Assembly (NCBI GenBank): GCA_032622095.1
Contig: CP136063.1
Span: 146,989,379-147,053,378 of the forward strand
Direction of reading: 5' to 3'
DNA length: 64,000 bases
DNA from: Siphonodentalium dalli
Taxonomy: Eukaryota > Mollusca > Scaphopoda > Gadilida > Siphonodentaliidae
A program made the translations under genes and the position numbers. Shown here piece by piece: positions 47,771 to 55,784 of the stretch; positions within the stretch are counted from its first letter, which is position 1; the number at the start of each line of letters is the position of its first letter. Under the pieces are notes generated by a model that had not been told where the DNA came from, made no database searches, and saw only the letters and a program-made list of their open reading frames with translations.

Positions 47771-49014
47771 ATGAATGAATACAGAGAGTACCATACCGAT
47801 AAATTGGCATTATTTGAATCGCCGGCGGTTGACAGTGGAATACAATCGACAGAATGGATAAATTACAGGCCCGTGAATCAACTGACAGACACTGCAGCTT
47901 TGGAGTTCAATATTCCCGCCATGGCCACAACCTACATGGACCTCAAACGCACATTGCTACTTCTCAAACTCAAAATAACCAAGCAAGATGGTTCGGCTCT
48001 AACCGTTAATAACGATGTGGGTCTGATAAATGCACCCCTACATTCAATATTTTCGCAGGTCGATTTGAATATACAGCAAGTTCCCGTGAGTCAAGTCGGG
48101 CCGAATTATCCATACAAAGCATATTTCGATGTACTCTTAGAAACTGAACGTAAGGAACCGCTACATGGACAAGCGTTGGAAAATGACACGGCAGGTGGTA
48201 TGGACCTGGCAGATTCGAAAAGCGGTAACTCTGGCCTGTATTACAGGTCCAAAACAACCCGTACTAGTCAAATAATGGATATTATGGGATCAATTCAGCT
48301 TGACTTCTTCCAACAGGACAAATTACTACTAAATGGTCTCCCGCTCACGTTAAAATTCTGGCAGACAAGAGATGTTTTTAGACTGATATATACGGGAACC
48401 ACTGAGACATACAAGTTGAAAATACAGGAAGCTAATTTGAGACTAGCGACTGTGAAAGTTAACCCGGGTGTATTACTCAGTCATACTGAGTCACTCAAGA
48501 AAAGGAATGGATGTTATCCTTTTTCAAAATCTATTATAAAGTCGTATACAGTGTCAAAAGGTGCATTCGGTTTGGGAGAAGATAATCTATTTCAAGGAGA
48601 CGTACCTAGTAGCTGTATTATTGGCTTAGTATCATCAAAGGCTGAAAGCGGTTCACGCGATAAAAACCCGTTCAACTTTGCGACTTTTGGATGCAACTTC
48701 GTCGGATTTTACGTCAACGGGCAGTCTATGCCCGCCCAAGCACTACAACCGAACTTTACCAGTAAGGAATATGTCGAAGCTTACAATACGATAATAAAAG
48801 ATGTGAAACGAAAAGCCGTTCATATTACTTATGAGGATTATGCGAAAGGTTATTGCATATAATTAATCACGATAGAGTCATACCTCAGAAAGGTCACACA
48901 CGCCTTGAGATTAAATTCTCATCGGCTTTAAAAGACAATTGTACGGTAATTGTTTATGCCAAATTTCCTGCCGCTCTCAAAGTTGACGAGAGTCGTAAAG
49001 TTTGCATTGAATAA
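47771..49014 (+). pseudogene. Major capsid protein (double jelly-roll), frame broken near its end
   Basis: The open frame 47771-48862 (363 residues) starts MNEYREYHTDKLALFESPAV. It contains LDFFQQDKLLLNGLPLTLKF, KVNPGVLLSHTESLKK, KSYTVSKGAFGLGEDNLFQG and NFATFGCNFVGFYVNGQ. These are hallmarks of the Polinton double-jelly-roll major capsid protein, often listed in invertebrate genomes as 'F54H12.2-like'. The frame stops after KGYC. The expected C-terminal beta segment (GHTRLEIKFSSAL, VYAKFPAALK) follows in another frame and ends with TAA at 49012-49014. A short stretch between the two parts seems missing, so there is a frame change and probably a small deletion near 48860. The final TAA overlaps the protease ATG by one base (TAATG). 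Confidence 0.88.
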
Positions 49015-49337
49015 TGAATACACGCGGAATCATGAGGGCGATAAATAGTTTCACAAACCATAATGAGATAGATGTTTGTCCCATAGACAAATTACCTCTT
49101 TATATCCAATATCCCCGGATGTATATAGTTAACACTGACGAGAGTAGCCAACCTGGACGCCACTGGACATTGATGATATTCCATGAACATAAACTATCAG
49201 AGTTCTTCGACCCGATGGGGTTAAAACCTGAGTGTTACAACGGACGATTTAAACACGTGTTGTTATTGAATGGACCTCGTTACGAGTGTAATGATTACAG
49301 ATTACAGGGTTCTAATATATTAAGGATTTTATGTTGA
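49014..49337 (+). pseudogene. Adenain-like cysteine protease, truncated at the catalytic Cys
   Basis: The 107-residue frame has the catalytic His in GRHWTLMIF (His50), an acidic residue in EFFDPMG (Asp66) and a Gln in YRLQ (Gln98), which would shape the oxyanion hole. The final residue is Cys107, at the spacing expected for the catalytic Cys. It is followed directly by TGA where the family normally has Gly. The C-terminal helix of the fold is therefore absent. This enzyme matures capsid precursors in Polintons and adenoviruses. As read it is probably inactive through a single-base stop or a sequence error. It is the last gene of the rightward block and faces the leftward TBP-like gene, whose stop lies 25 bp away. 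Confidence 0.85.
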
Positions 49338-49350
49338 AATATATTCTGTA

Positions 49351-49363
49351 AACGCTCTTCATT
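49351..49363 (-). promoter_or_regulatory. Variant of the 13-mer motif between convergent genes
   Basis: On the minus strand it reads AATGAAGAGCGTT, one base off AATAAAGAGCGTT. It lies in the 24-bp gap between the protease stop and the end of the TBP-like gene. Another variant, TATAAAGAGCGTT (51484-51496), lies between the next convergent gene pair. A role in 3'-end formation or transcription is inference from position only. Confidence 0.35.
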
Positions 49364-49946
49364 AGCGACAACGAGAGAAACACTCTTTAAATAATATTAT
49401 GTATATAAATAAAATATTGTAAATACAATCATTTATCGTTCTTATATTATCATATGTATGATTGGGAAAATACATCTGCTTTTCACTTTTAATGCCTGTA
49501 ATCACAATTTTTCCATTATGAAAGCATGTAAAATGTATTTTCTCACGTCGGAACATTGCCGCAGGGAACAGCTCTGATTCGTAAGAACATTCCATAAGTT
49601 TCACTAAAACGTTTAAGTCAAGTTTTCCATTTAACTGACAAAATGCAGACATTGTCAAAAATTTTATGGAATGTAATCTCACGCGCCAACCACATTTTTG
49701 AATATGTCGAGCGTATCGACGCAGTCGAACGCGTGTCTGTTTGACATTATCAGAACGCCCGTTAACACATATTTTACCAGTGCTAAACACGAGACACCAT
49801 CCACCGAATTTAGAATGTTTCCATACAACTCCGCTAAACTTTTTGGAATTGTATTCAATGTTCGAGCAGCCGAGTGTCAAATCCCTTAGATTAATAGAAC
49901 AGTTCAAATCTGCAGAACATACGACATTAGTTATTCGTAGCATCAT
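49362..49946 (-). CDS. TATA-binding protein (TBP) homologue
   Basis: The 194-residue protein is two direct repeats of about 88 residues, the TBP saddle. Repeat 1 (about 4-89) has ITNVVCSADLNCSINLRDL, EYNSKKFSGVVW and LVFSTGKICVNG, then RLRRYARHIQKCGW. Repeat 2 (about 92-176) has FLTMSAFCQLNGKLDL, SYESELFPAAMF and FTCFHNGKIVITGIKSE. The four phenylalanines that wedge into TATA DNA are all present (Phe37, Phe54, Phe127, Phe142), as are both 'F..GK....G' strands. Residues at the two central Asn positions differ (Asp12 and Thr98). There is no long N-terminal extension. The last 20 residues are hydrophobic and may run past the original end. The gene starts 11 bp after the PC4-like gene on the same strand, suggesting one transcription unit. 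It probably directs RNA polymerase II or element-specific initiation. Confidence 0.85.
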   Translation of the reverse strand: MMLRITNVVCSADLNCSINLRDLTLGCSNIEYNSKKFSGVVWKHSKFGGWCLVFSTGKICVNGRSDNVKQTRVRLRRYARHIQKCGWRVRLHSIKFLTMSAFCQLNGKLDLNVLVKLMECSYESELFPAAMFRREKIHFTCFHNGKIVITGIKSEKQMYFPNHTYDNIRTINDCIYNILFIYIILFKECFSRCR

Positions 49947-49957
49947 AGGAGTAATGT

Positions 49958-50569
49958 TTAGATGAATGTCTGCATCCGGTTAATCAAACATGTTCTATCA
50001 CCGTTGGGGCAGCATTCCATACAGCTTAAATATCCTTCCTGGTTTTGGTGATCGTCGGTCAAATAGCACTGCACAGTCTGATCAATTTCAGGAATATTAG
50101 CACACAGGACGAATATAGCTCCAGCTAGTTCTTCAAATTGGTCGAATGTCAGAGATATTCCGTATTTGGTTGCACACAAATCATCTGAATGTTCAGGCAG
50201 CCAATACCTGCGAATGTCAACACGTGGGATGCCGCTCTTTATAGTAATGAAGAAATTCCCACCGATATGACGTCTCATGAATACATCGGATTCCCCGGTA
50301 CGATAACTGACCACTTCTTGATGTATATCTGATAGGTAAGATTTCAACTCTTTGAATCTCCTTAGATTTAATGTTATTCCATATTTTTTCGGAAATTTTT
50401 GGCCTGCATAACCTTCACCGCACTCTCTTATGTGGATATACAAGTTTCCCAGGAATCGACCGTCAAATAGGAAAATGTCATTTCCTAATGGGACTAAGCA
50501 TTGTGGATGGAATGCTCTCTCGTTGGTTTCATTCCGTTGGTTTCCTTCAACATCGGCTTGATCAGTCAT
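49958..50569 (-). CDS. Protein with two PC4-like repeats and a Cys-rich tail
   Basis: In the 203-residue protein, residues about 32-85 (FLFDGRFLGNLYIHIRE, then KKYGITLNLRRFKELKSYL) and 104-163 (FFITIKSGIPRVDIRRYW, then TKYGISLTFDQFEEL) follow the same pattern. That pattern is beta strands, an '.IR..' strand, 'KYGI.L....F.EL' and an acidic end. It is the layout of the transcription coactivator PC4/Sub1 ssDNA-binding fold, here twice in one chain. The C-terminus holds a Cys cluster (CMECCPNGDRTC, 183-194), perhaps metal-binding. PC4 binds melted promoter DNA and works with TBP/TFIIA-level factors. Being upstream of a TBP gene with an 11-bp gap supports a transcription role, though replication ssDNA binding is equally possible. 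The frame is intact. Confidence 0.62.
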   Translation of the reverse strand: MTDQADVEGNQRNETNERAFHPQCLVPLGNDIFLFDGRFLGNLYIHIRECGEGYAGQKFPKKYGITLNLRRFKELKSYLSDIHQEVVSYRTGESDVFMRRHIGGNFFITIKSGIPRVDIRRYWLPEHSDDLCATKYGISLTFDQFEELAGAIFVLCANIPEIDQTVQCYLTDDHQNQEGYLSCMECCPNGDRTCLINRMQTFI

Positions 50570-50582
50570 TTTTTATTTGAAC

Positions 50583-50602
50583 CTGGAAAATAAGAAAACA
50601 AA
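50583..50602 (-). promoter_or_regulatory. Candidate 3' splice site in the 5' leader of the PC4-like gene
   Basis: On the minus strand a pyrimidine tract TTTGTTTTCTTATTTTCCAG ends 13 bp before the ATG at 50569. It fits a leader intron whose donor would lie in or near the GC-rich repeat upstream (a possible donor reads CCG|GTGTGT near 50620). Not proven. Confidence 0.35.
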
Positions 50603-50638
50603 CATTACTTATCAGTTACACACCGGGAGTACAAAGTC

Positions 50639-50830
50639 CGAAAGGAGTCCGCCCGCCCTGGGGGTCCGCACTGGGGGGTCCGCCTACCCGCCCGGTGGGT
50701 CCGCCCGCCCCCGCCCTGGGGGTCCGCACTGGGGGGTCTGCCTGCCCGCCCTGGTGGTCCGACCGCCCCCAGCCCTGGGGGTCCGCACTGGGGGTCCGCC
50801 CGCCCACCAGGGGGCCCGCCCCTCCCTCGC
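50639..50830. repeat. GC-rich 58-bp repeat between divergent genes
   Basis: Three copies at about 58-bp spacing of GCCCTGGGGGTCCGCACTGG in an otherwise AT-rich element. The strand shown is rich in both G-runs of five to six and C-runs. It sits between the leftward PC4-like gene (start 50569) and the rightward gene starting at 50876. Frames across it read as Gly/Pro repeats and are not genes. It may act as a two-way promoter or CpG-rich regulatory block, or form G-quadruplexes. Confidence 0.85.
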
Positions 50831-50875
50831 ATACTCAATAAGAATAAGAAAATTGAGTCATTGAGTCAGTTCATT

Positions 50876-51436
50876 ATGGAGAGAATACTACCCTCAGAAA
50901 TACTGGAGAAAATATACAATCAGCTAATTGACATGTCAACTATAAATCCAGAAATAAAAAAACAACTACTACACAATTGGTTTATAAGAGAAATTAAAAT
51001 AATACTGAAGAATATAGATGAAGGATATTTTCCTGTACAGCGATTGAAATCTTTGATTGCGAGGTCTGAATTTGAAACTGATTTCTTACAGGATATATTG
51101 AATCAAATGTTTTCGAATCGCTGGGTATTTAGAGGCGTTCCTAAAAACAAAATACATGACATTCGTGAACTTATTGGAGATAAATTTGTGAGATTTGCAG
51201 AATACCGAGACTGGGTTTTCAATCAGAGAAGTTTTGAAGAAGTGACAATAATTCACGGATATATCATTCTCCGTGAACCGTGTACACTGTTCACGATTGA
51301 ACAAATACTTAACAGAGGCGTGATTTTGGATTACATTTCTACAAGTAAATCGAAATATATTTCAGAATTAGAGAATGAATTAATATGGTCATTCGGAATA
51401 ATCTGGAATTATGGTGACTCTTCGTTGAGAAAATAA
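50876..51436 (+). CDS. Unknown protein with an F-box-like start
   Basis: From the first ATG in frame the protein has 186 residues and starts MERILPSEILEKIYNQLID, close to the start of an F-box (LP.EI...I...L). The rest is alpha-helix-rich and charged, with VFRGVPKNKIHDIRELIG, KFVRFAEYRDWVF and ILNRGVILDYIS. I recognise no other domain. If the F-box is real, the protein could recruit host SCF ubiquitin ligase, a strategy of several DNA virus families. The motif is short, so this is only a suggestion. It is transcribed away from the GC-rich repeat and converges on polB. The frame is intact. Confidence 0.55.
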   Translation: MERILPSEILEKIYNQLIDMSTINPEIKKQLLHNWFIREIKIILKNIDEGYFPVQRLKSLIARSEFETDFLQDILNQMFSNRWVFRGVPKNKIHDIRELIGDKFVRFAEYRDWVFNQRSFEEVTIIHGYIILREPCTLFTIEQILNRGVILDYISTSKSKYISELENELIWSFGIIWNYGDSSLRK

Positions 51437-51483
51437 AAAAAACATATTTGTTTTTTGGTTTAAGACCGATATAATATGATAAG

Positions 51484-51496
51484 TATAAAGAGCGTT
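51484..51496 (+). promoter_or_regulatory. Variant 13-mer TATAAAGAGCGTT
   Basis: One base different from AATAAAGAGCGTT. It lies 48 bp after the stop of the F-box-like gene and about 430 bp from the polB stop. Confidence 0.4.
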
Positions 51497-51589
51497 AAGA
51501 CTGTACTGGAGGTAAATGCAATGATAGAAAAACAACTAATTCATAACTAACCTGTATAGAATGCTTCACACACAGTATAGGACTAACGA

Positions 51590-51760
51590 ATTTGTAAATG
51601 TGAACTGGATTGGGTAGCATTTTATAGATCGAAAAAATGGACACTGTGGATAAATTGACCAATGACTGCCATCGGATTATAGTAATAGGTGTTCAGGCAC
51701 GCTCGATGTTATCTAACATCGAACGTGTCTGAACACGCCTTAGTATAATCCGATAGCTGC
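51590..51760. repeat. Internal copy of a terminal-repeat segment, with a large hairpin
   Basis: TGGATAAATTGACCAATGACTGCCAT (about 51648-51672, with preceding TATAGATCGAAAAAATGG) matches the terminal-repeat segment near 43170-43225. It leads into a hairpin (51672-51756) with arms GGTGTTCAGGCACGCTCGATGTTA paired with TAACATCGAACGTGTCTGAACACGCC and an outer ATCGGATTATA / TATAATCCGAT stem. The hairpin arms resemble AGCGTGTCTGAACATCATTA in the terminal repeats. It lies in the 490-bp gap between convergent genes. Confidence 0.75.
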
Positions 51761-51930
51761 CATCGATCGAATGTTTACCCTCTCATTACAACCTTGATCT
51801 AATATAGACGATTAAATTATATAATATATATTACGTACCTCGTTCAATATCCATATGGCAGAGTATCAATGTTATCCAGGCGTCTGCGTTTTGTATACAC
51901 AACTCGGTACTGCTTCTCCTCAGATCTGTT

Positions 51931-53292
51931 CTATAATTTTCTTTTTCCTTTGGACCTGCATATTTTTCGAGGATTGGTTGTGGTGATGGGCACTGTACTT
52001 CTGGATTCTAACAGATCTTTAATCGTGTTGAAATTGATGAACTGTGAATTTTCAAAGTTCAAAGAGAAACCCCGAACTTTACACGTCTCTTTAGCTTTAT
52101 TGGTTCTATAAGCGTAATTCTTGGGTCCTCCAGAAACAAATTCCTCGATGTATTCATCCGGGTCTAGCTCACTAGTCAACTGTCCCAAATAGTCACCCAG
52201 TGGGGGATTAATTTGATCCTCGGTGCTGCTGAATACACAACTATCCGTGTCGTAATATAACACTCTTCTGTCCAAGGAATGAATAACTTCATATAACATT
52301 AATCTCGCGTGACACGTCGTGAACGTGGCCAAATATATGTTATTTGATGATCCACACGGCGCACAGTCATTTCTATAAGTCCACTCCATCTGAAGAATGT
52401 CATCGGTTATGACATGAAAATTTTCCATTTGTTTCATTGGATTTGAAATGAGTTGGAATAGATTGTCTTGTTCCGATTCATGGAAATATTCGGTCTGTTT
52501 GAAATTCTGGTTTTGACCCCATTTTCCCCAAAATGAATTCAGCATCAGCTTTGATATTTGGCGTAATCCTGGATTTCTTTCGATGCTTTCTCTGTCCAGC
52601 AATATACCTTCGTTGTCTTTATACTCTGTGATGTATTTGTCCATGTCTTCGGTAGATTTTATCCAATCCGGAGGACCGCTAGCCTGCTGCTTGAACTTTA
52701 AGAATGTGTTTATATAATCAGTGAATAATCCATTTTGTTGTTGTCCATAGTCTGACGTTTCGGTCCAATGGTATATTTCATATATTTTGAGAATCTTGTA
52801 TCCTACTTTGAGAGCTGTCTCCAGTTCAGGAATACACCAAACACCAGTCATAGCTCTCTGTTGGCACGTACACGTGCAAGGTCGTTGATTTTCATTATCA
52901 GCACAAGTCCTGCACAGTGGAAACTTCAGTTTACCGTTGGATCGATACGGTAATACGGGGTGATAGAGTCCATTAGGTGGTAAAATCTTGACTTGAGCTA
53001 TTCCGAAGTAATCCTTAAGTTCTGTAATGTCATCGCCCAAAATGATTTTCGGGTGTCCAACCGGGTATCGAGCGTATTTGAGCACATTTGGATAGAGCGA
53101 CGTGAAATCAAAATAGTGTATTCTCTCACCAACGTCAGCTTTGTAGTGTAATTTAGTGGCATTTGTTCTGCCGCCGAAGAAACTGTCTCTAGGCTCTAGT
53201 CGTTCAACAATGTCCAAACTAGTAATGAAATCACGAAGCTCCGGATTAGTCTTTTGGGCAGCGACGAACTCGTGTTCCCAAATGCACACATA
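51931..53292 (-). pseudogene. DNA polymerase B (protein-primed), polymerase domain segment
   Basis: This is the palm-fingers-thumb part of the element's replicative polymerase. Counting from the GTG at 53289, motif A is DFTSLYP (61-67), motif B is KLMLNSFWGKWG (247-258) and motif C is YYDTDSC (345-351) with both catalytic Asp. A Cys-rich insert (CRTCADNENQRPCTCTCQQ) lies between A and B. The segment follows 53293-54672 in the same frame and is separated from it by one in-frame TAA (53293-53295). The polymerase is thus cut in two by a nonsense codon. The C-terminus is basic (NPRKICRSKGKRK) as in the family. It would copy the element from protein-primed ends. Confidence 0.93.
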
Positions 53293-54672
53293 TTACAGGC
53301 CTCGACTTTCTATATACTTCTTCTTTTTCTGTGTCAGTCCGTATAATTCATTAGGTGTCTGGTTGGTTATCGGATTCTTGACTACGTCTCTATCGTGACT
53401 CAGACAAAGTTCACATCCATGGAATTGACATCCGTGAAATTCGAATGCCGTGTTTAACTCTTCACAATATCCATCCAATCTGTACTTTGCACCATCGAGT
53501 TTCTTTTCACGTCCGTTCAAAGCGTGAGTTATGTGGATTTTATCTTTGAACATCATCCATTCCAGCCATTGAATCGAACTTTTGCTGTATTGATCTTTAT
53601 ATGATGTCTTGGGGACGTGAGCTATCTGTGATTTGAGAAATTCTTTCTCTCGAATTTGTACGTCGTGTTCATCTTCAAGTTTTGTTTGTTGAACCCATTC
53701 ACCTTTGTATAAAATCGACAAAGTTCCATCTTTACATTTAGCTGGAAGCCACGTTTTCCCGTCGGTACTTAGGCGCACTCTCCATTCCTCGTCGACGAAC
53801 TTCGTTCTGAATATCCCCATACATACCGATGCGATGGTAACGTATTGGAATGGATCAACGGCACCAACCAGTTTGAACTTCATATCGCCAGAAACCTCGT
53901 CAATTACGGGTTGTATATTTCCAGTCGCGTCCATGATGTGGGTTCTGAATTTTATGCAAGCTTGTCTCAAAATATTGACATCACTGCGACAATAATCCAA
54001 TAATTCTTTCTTGAAGATGAAAACTGCATTTGTTTGAGCCGCGTGCCATTTCGTGAAGTCTTTTCGTTCAGCCACACCCATATAGTCAGCACTGTAATAT
54101 TTGGCATCCGGATAGGGTCCTTCATAATTCTGGTTGGCTGGTTTATTGAAAAAGTGTGGGAACCATCCTTTTTTCTCGCCATCAAGACCGAATGTTTTTG
54201 GTAACAGTGCCAACTTCATTGGTAGAAAGCTGAGACTGTCCAGTACTTTGATATGAAGATCTTTTTCCACGTATAGGTACATCAATTTGGATCCATTATA
54301 TATAACTTTGGGTCTCAATGATTGATCAATGAGATATTCCATGAGAAAATATCCATCGTAACCCTTGAAGTTGTGAGCCAGTGCTATGAATCCCGTATGT
54401 TGTTCAGAGAATAACCATTTTCCAAACTTTTCACCGGTATCAGGACCGCTAAATATAACCTCACGGAGTCCGCATGTATCCAGACATAAATTTCGGTCAT
54501 TCTTCTTCTTCTTCTTCGCATCACCGTTGTTACAAGCATCACATAGAGGACCGCAATTTCTATAGGTCGGTTTCGTTTCCAGCGATTCATTCATGCATTC
54601 GTAGCAAGCTGTTTGGGCGACGAGGAAGTTGGGTGTATGTTGAACTTTTCCGCACCATGTTTTTAAACAGTT
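53293..54672 (-). pseudogene. DNA polymerase B, 3'-5' exonuclease and linker segment (exon 2 start)
   Basis: The exon begins at 54672 after the splice acceptor CTTTTCAG, with NCLKTWCGKVQHTPN and a Cys-rich region (CYEC, CGPLCDACN), then a five-lysine run encoded by a CTT repeat. Counting from the ATG at 54594, exonuclease motif II is NFKGYDGYFL (75-84) and motif III is YCRSDVNIL (201-209). A late region, LDGYCEELNTAFEFHGCQFHGCELCL, resembles the conserved His/Cys-bearing segment before the polymerase domain. The frame ends at TAA 53293-53295, and the polymerase domain continues in the same frame beyond it. The exonuclease acids seen look intact. Confidence 0.92.
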
Positions 54673-55319
54673 CTGAAAAGTAATAATTGAACGTTTTAAC
54701 CTCTAGCTTTATTGATAATGAAAAAAACAAAATAAACGTCTACACTTTGTCACTAATTATTTAAAAAAAATAAAAAAAATTATAGGTTCAACGTTAATAA
54801 AGAGCGTTGACGTATTACTATTGTTTGTGGGTTGACCCTAAAATTACTCGTTCCAATCTACGTGTCAATATTAAAAATGTATGATGATCAGACCATCAAA
54901 ATATAGCCTGTATCGTTGACGATTCACGCACGCGGATATCAAGTTCAATAAAGTTAAAAATTATATATTATGGTAGTTTACCATATAACAATTACAAAGC
55001 TCTTTTCACATAAAATATGTTACACATTTTTCAATGTGTCAAGAATTAAAAGTTAATTACTCCGTTTAACATCTGTGACTCAGTTTAGTTGAATTTTAAT
55101 ATTGAGACCCTTAACTTTGGTCGAATTCAAGTATGTAATTGTTATATGGTAATCTCACACGTAGATAAAGTAACAGCTAAAGAGCGTTCCTCGATAATCT
55201 AATATAATTTAAAAATAAAAGAGTGTCTCTACTTATACGTGCCGATAATAAAGAGCGTTACGTTATCGTGATGTAATGTGTTACATATATATATATATTA
55301 CAATTAGGTTAAGACTCAC
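54673..55319 (-). other. Spliceosomal intron in polB (647 bp)
   Basis: The donor reads CAG|GTGAGTCTT (exon end at 55320) and the acceptor ATTACTTTTCAG|AAC (exon start at 54672). Both exons are in phase 0, so removal joins the frames without a shift. The intron holds three copies of the 13-mer motif or a near variant (54796-54808, 55176-55188, 55247-55259). It also has a piece about 75 bp long resembling the 160-bp array units of 23196-25324 (about 54835-54915, ACTCGTTCCAATCTACGTGT), and a pair of 19-bp inverted repeats (TTACCATATAACAATTACA at 54975-54993 and its complement at 55134-55152). Confidence 0.85.
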
Positions 55320-55784
55320 CTGACACCTAGCACATTTCTTGCATATATGATCCTCTTTACAGTCCTGGCAATCCTTTGTATGTAAAGGTGAATATCCTTC
55401 TGAACATTCCAGTATATCTTGTTGAAAGGTTTCAAAGTCAAAGAAACAGAATTTAGCTCTTTCATTGTCAGTAACAGGCGGTATGGCCCTTACATAACAT
55501 TCGTGTCCTGCCATTGTGTATTTGTCACACGATCTACAAAATGTTTCTCCGCACACGTGTTGATTCGAACGTCTTTTCCGTCTATCCATGACTTTTGTAC
55601 AGTCCAAGCATTTCCACCATTTCTCGCAAGGAGCTGTCGTTTCTTTCGAAGCTCTGTCAACAGGTTTTTCTTTATGAAGCACGAAACATTGATGAGACAT
55701 ACACGTCATGTTACAATCTGAACAATGTTCTTTGATTTCACTTTTCACATTTATCACTTTTACACACGAAACAGGTGCGTTCAC
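55320..55784 (-). pseudogene. DNA polymerase B, zinc-ribbon region and exonuclease motif I
   Basis: This segment follows the N-terminal part in a different frame. It is rich in Cys/His pairs (HCSDCNMTCMSHQC, CEKWWKCLDC, CGETFCRSCDKYTMAGHEC), which look like successive zinc ribbons. Exonuclease motif I is FFDFETF (114-120), with Asp116 and Glu118 as metal ligands. It ends at the intron donor after CARCQ. The upstream segment (stop at 55738-55740) overlaps it by 47 bp, so a one-base frame change lies near 55740-55755. The downstream part is joined by splicing. Confidence 0.88.

Noticed and set aside
50605-50864. Collagen-like Gly/Pro open frames across the GC-rich repeat
   Set aside because: Stops are simply rare in GC-rich DNA, frames are open on both strands, and the peptide is a direct product of the 58-bp unit.
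54673-55319. polB interruption as a simple deletion or decay
   Set aside because: Strong donor and acceptor sites join the two sides in the same phase, so an intron explains it better.
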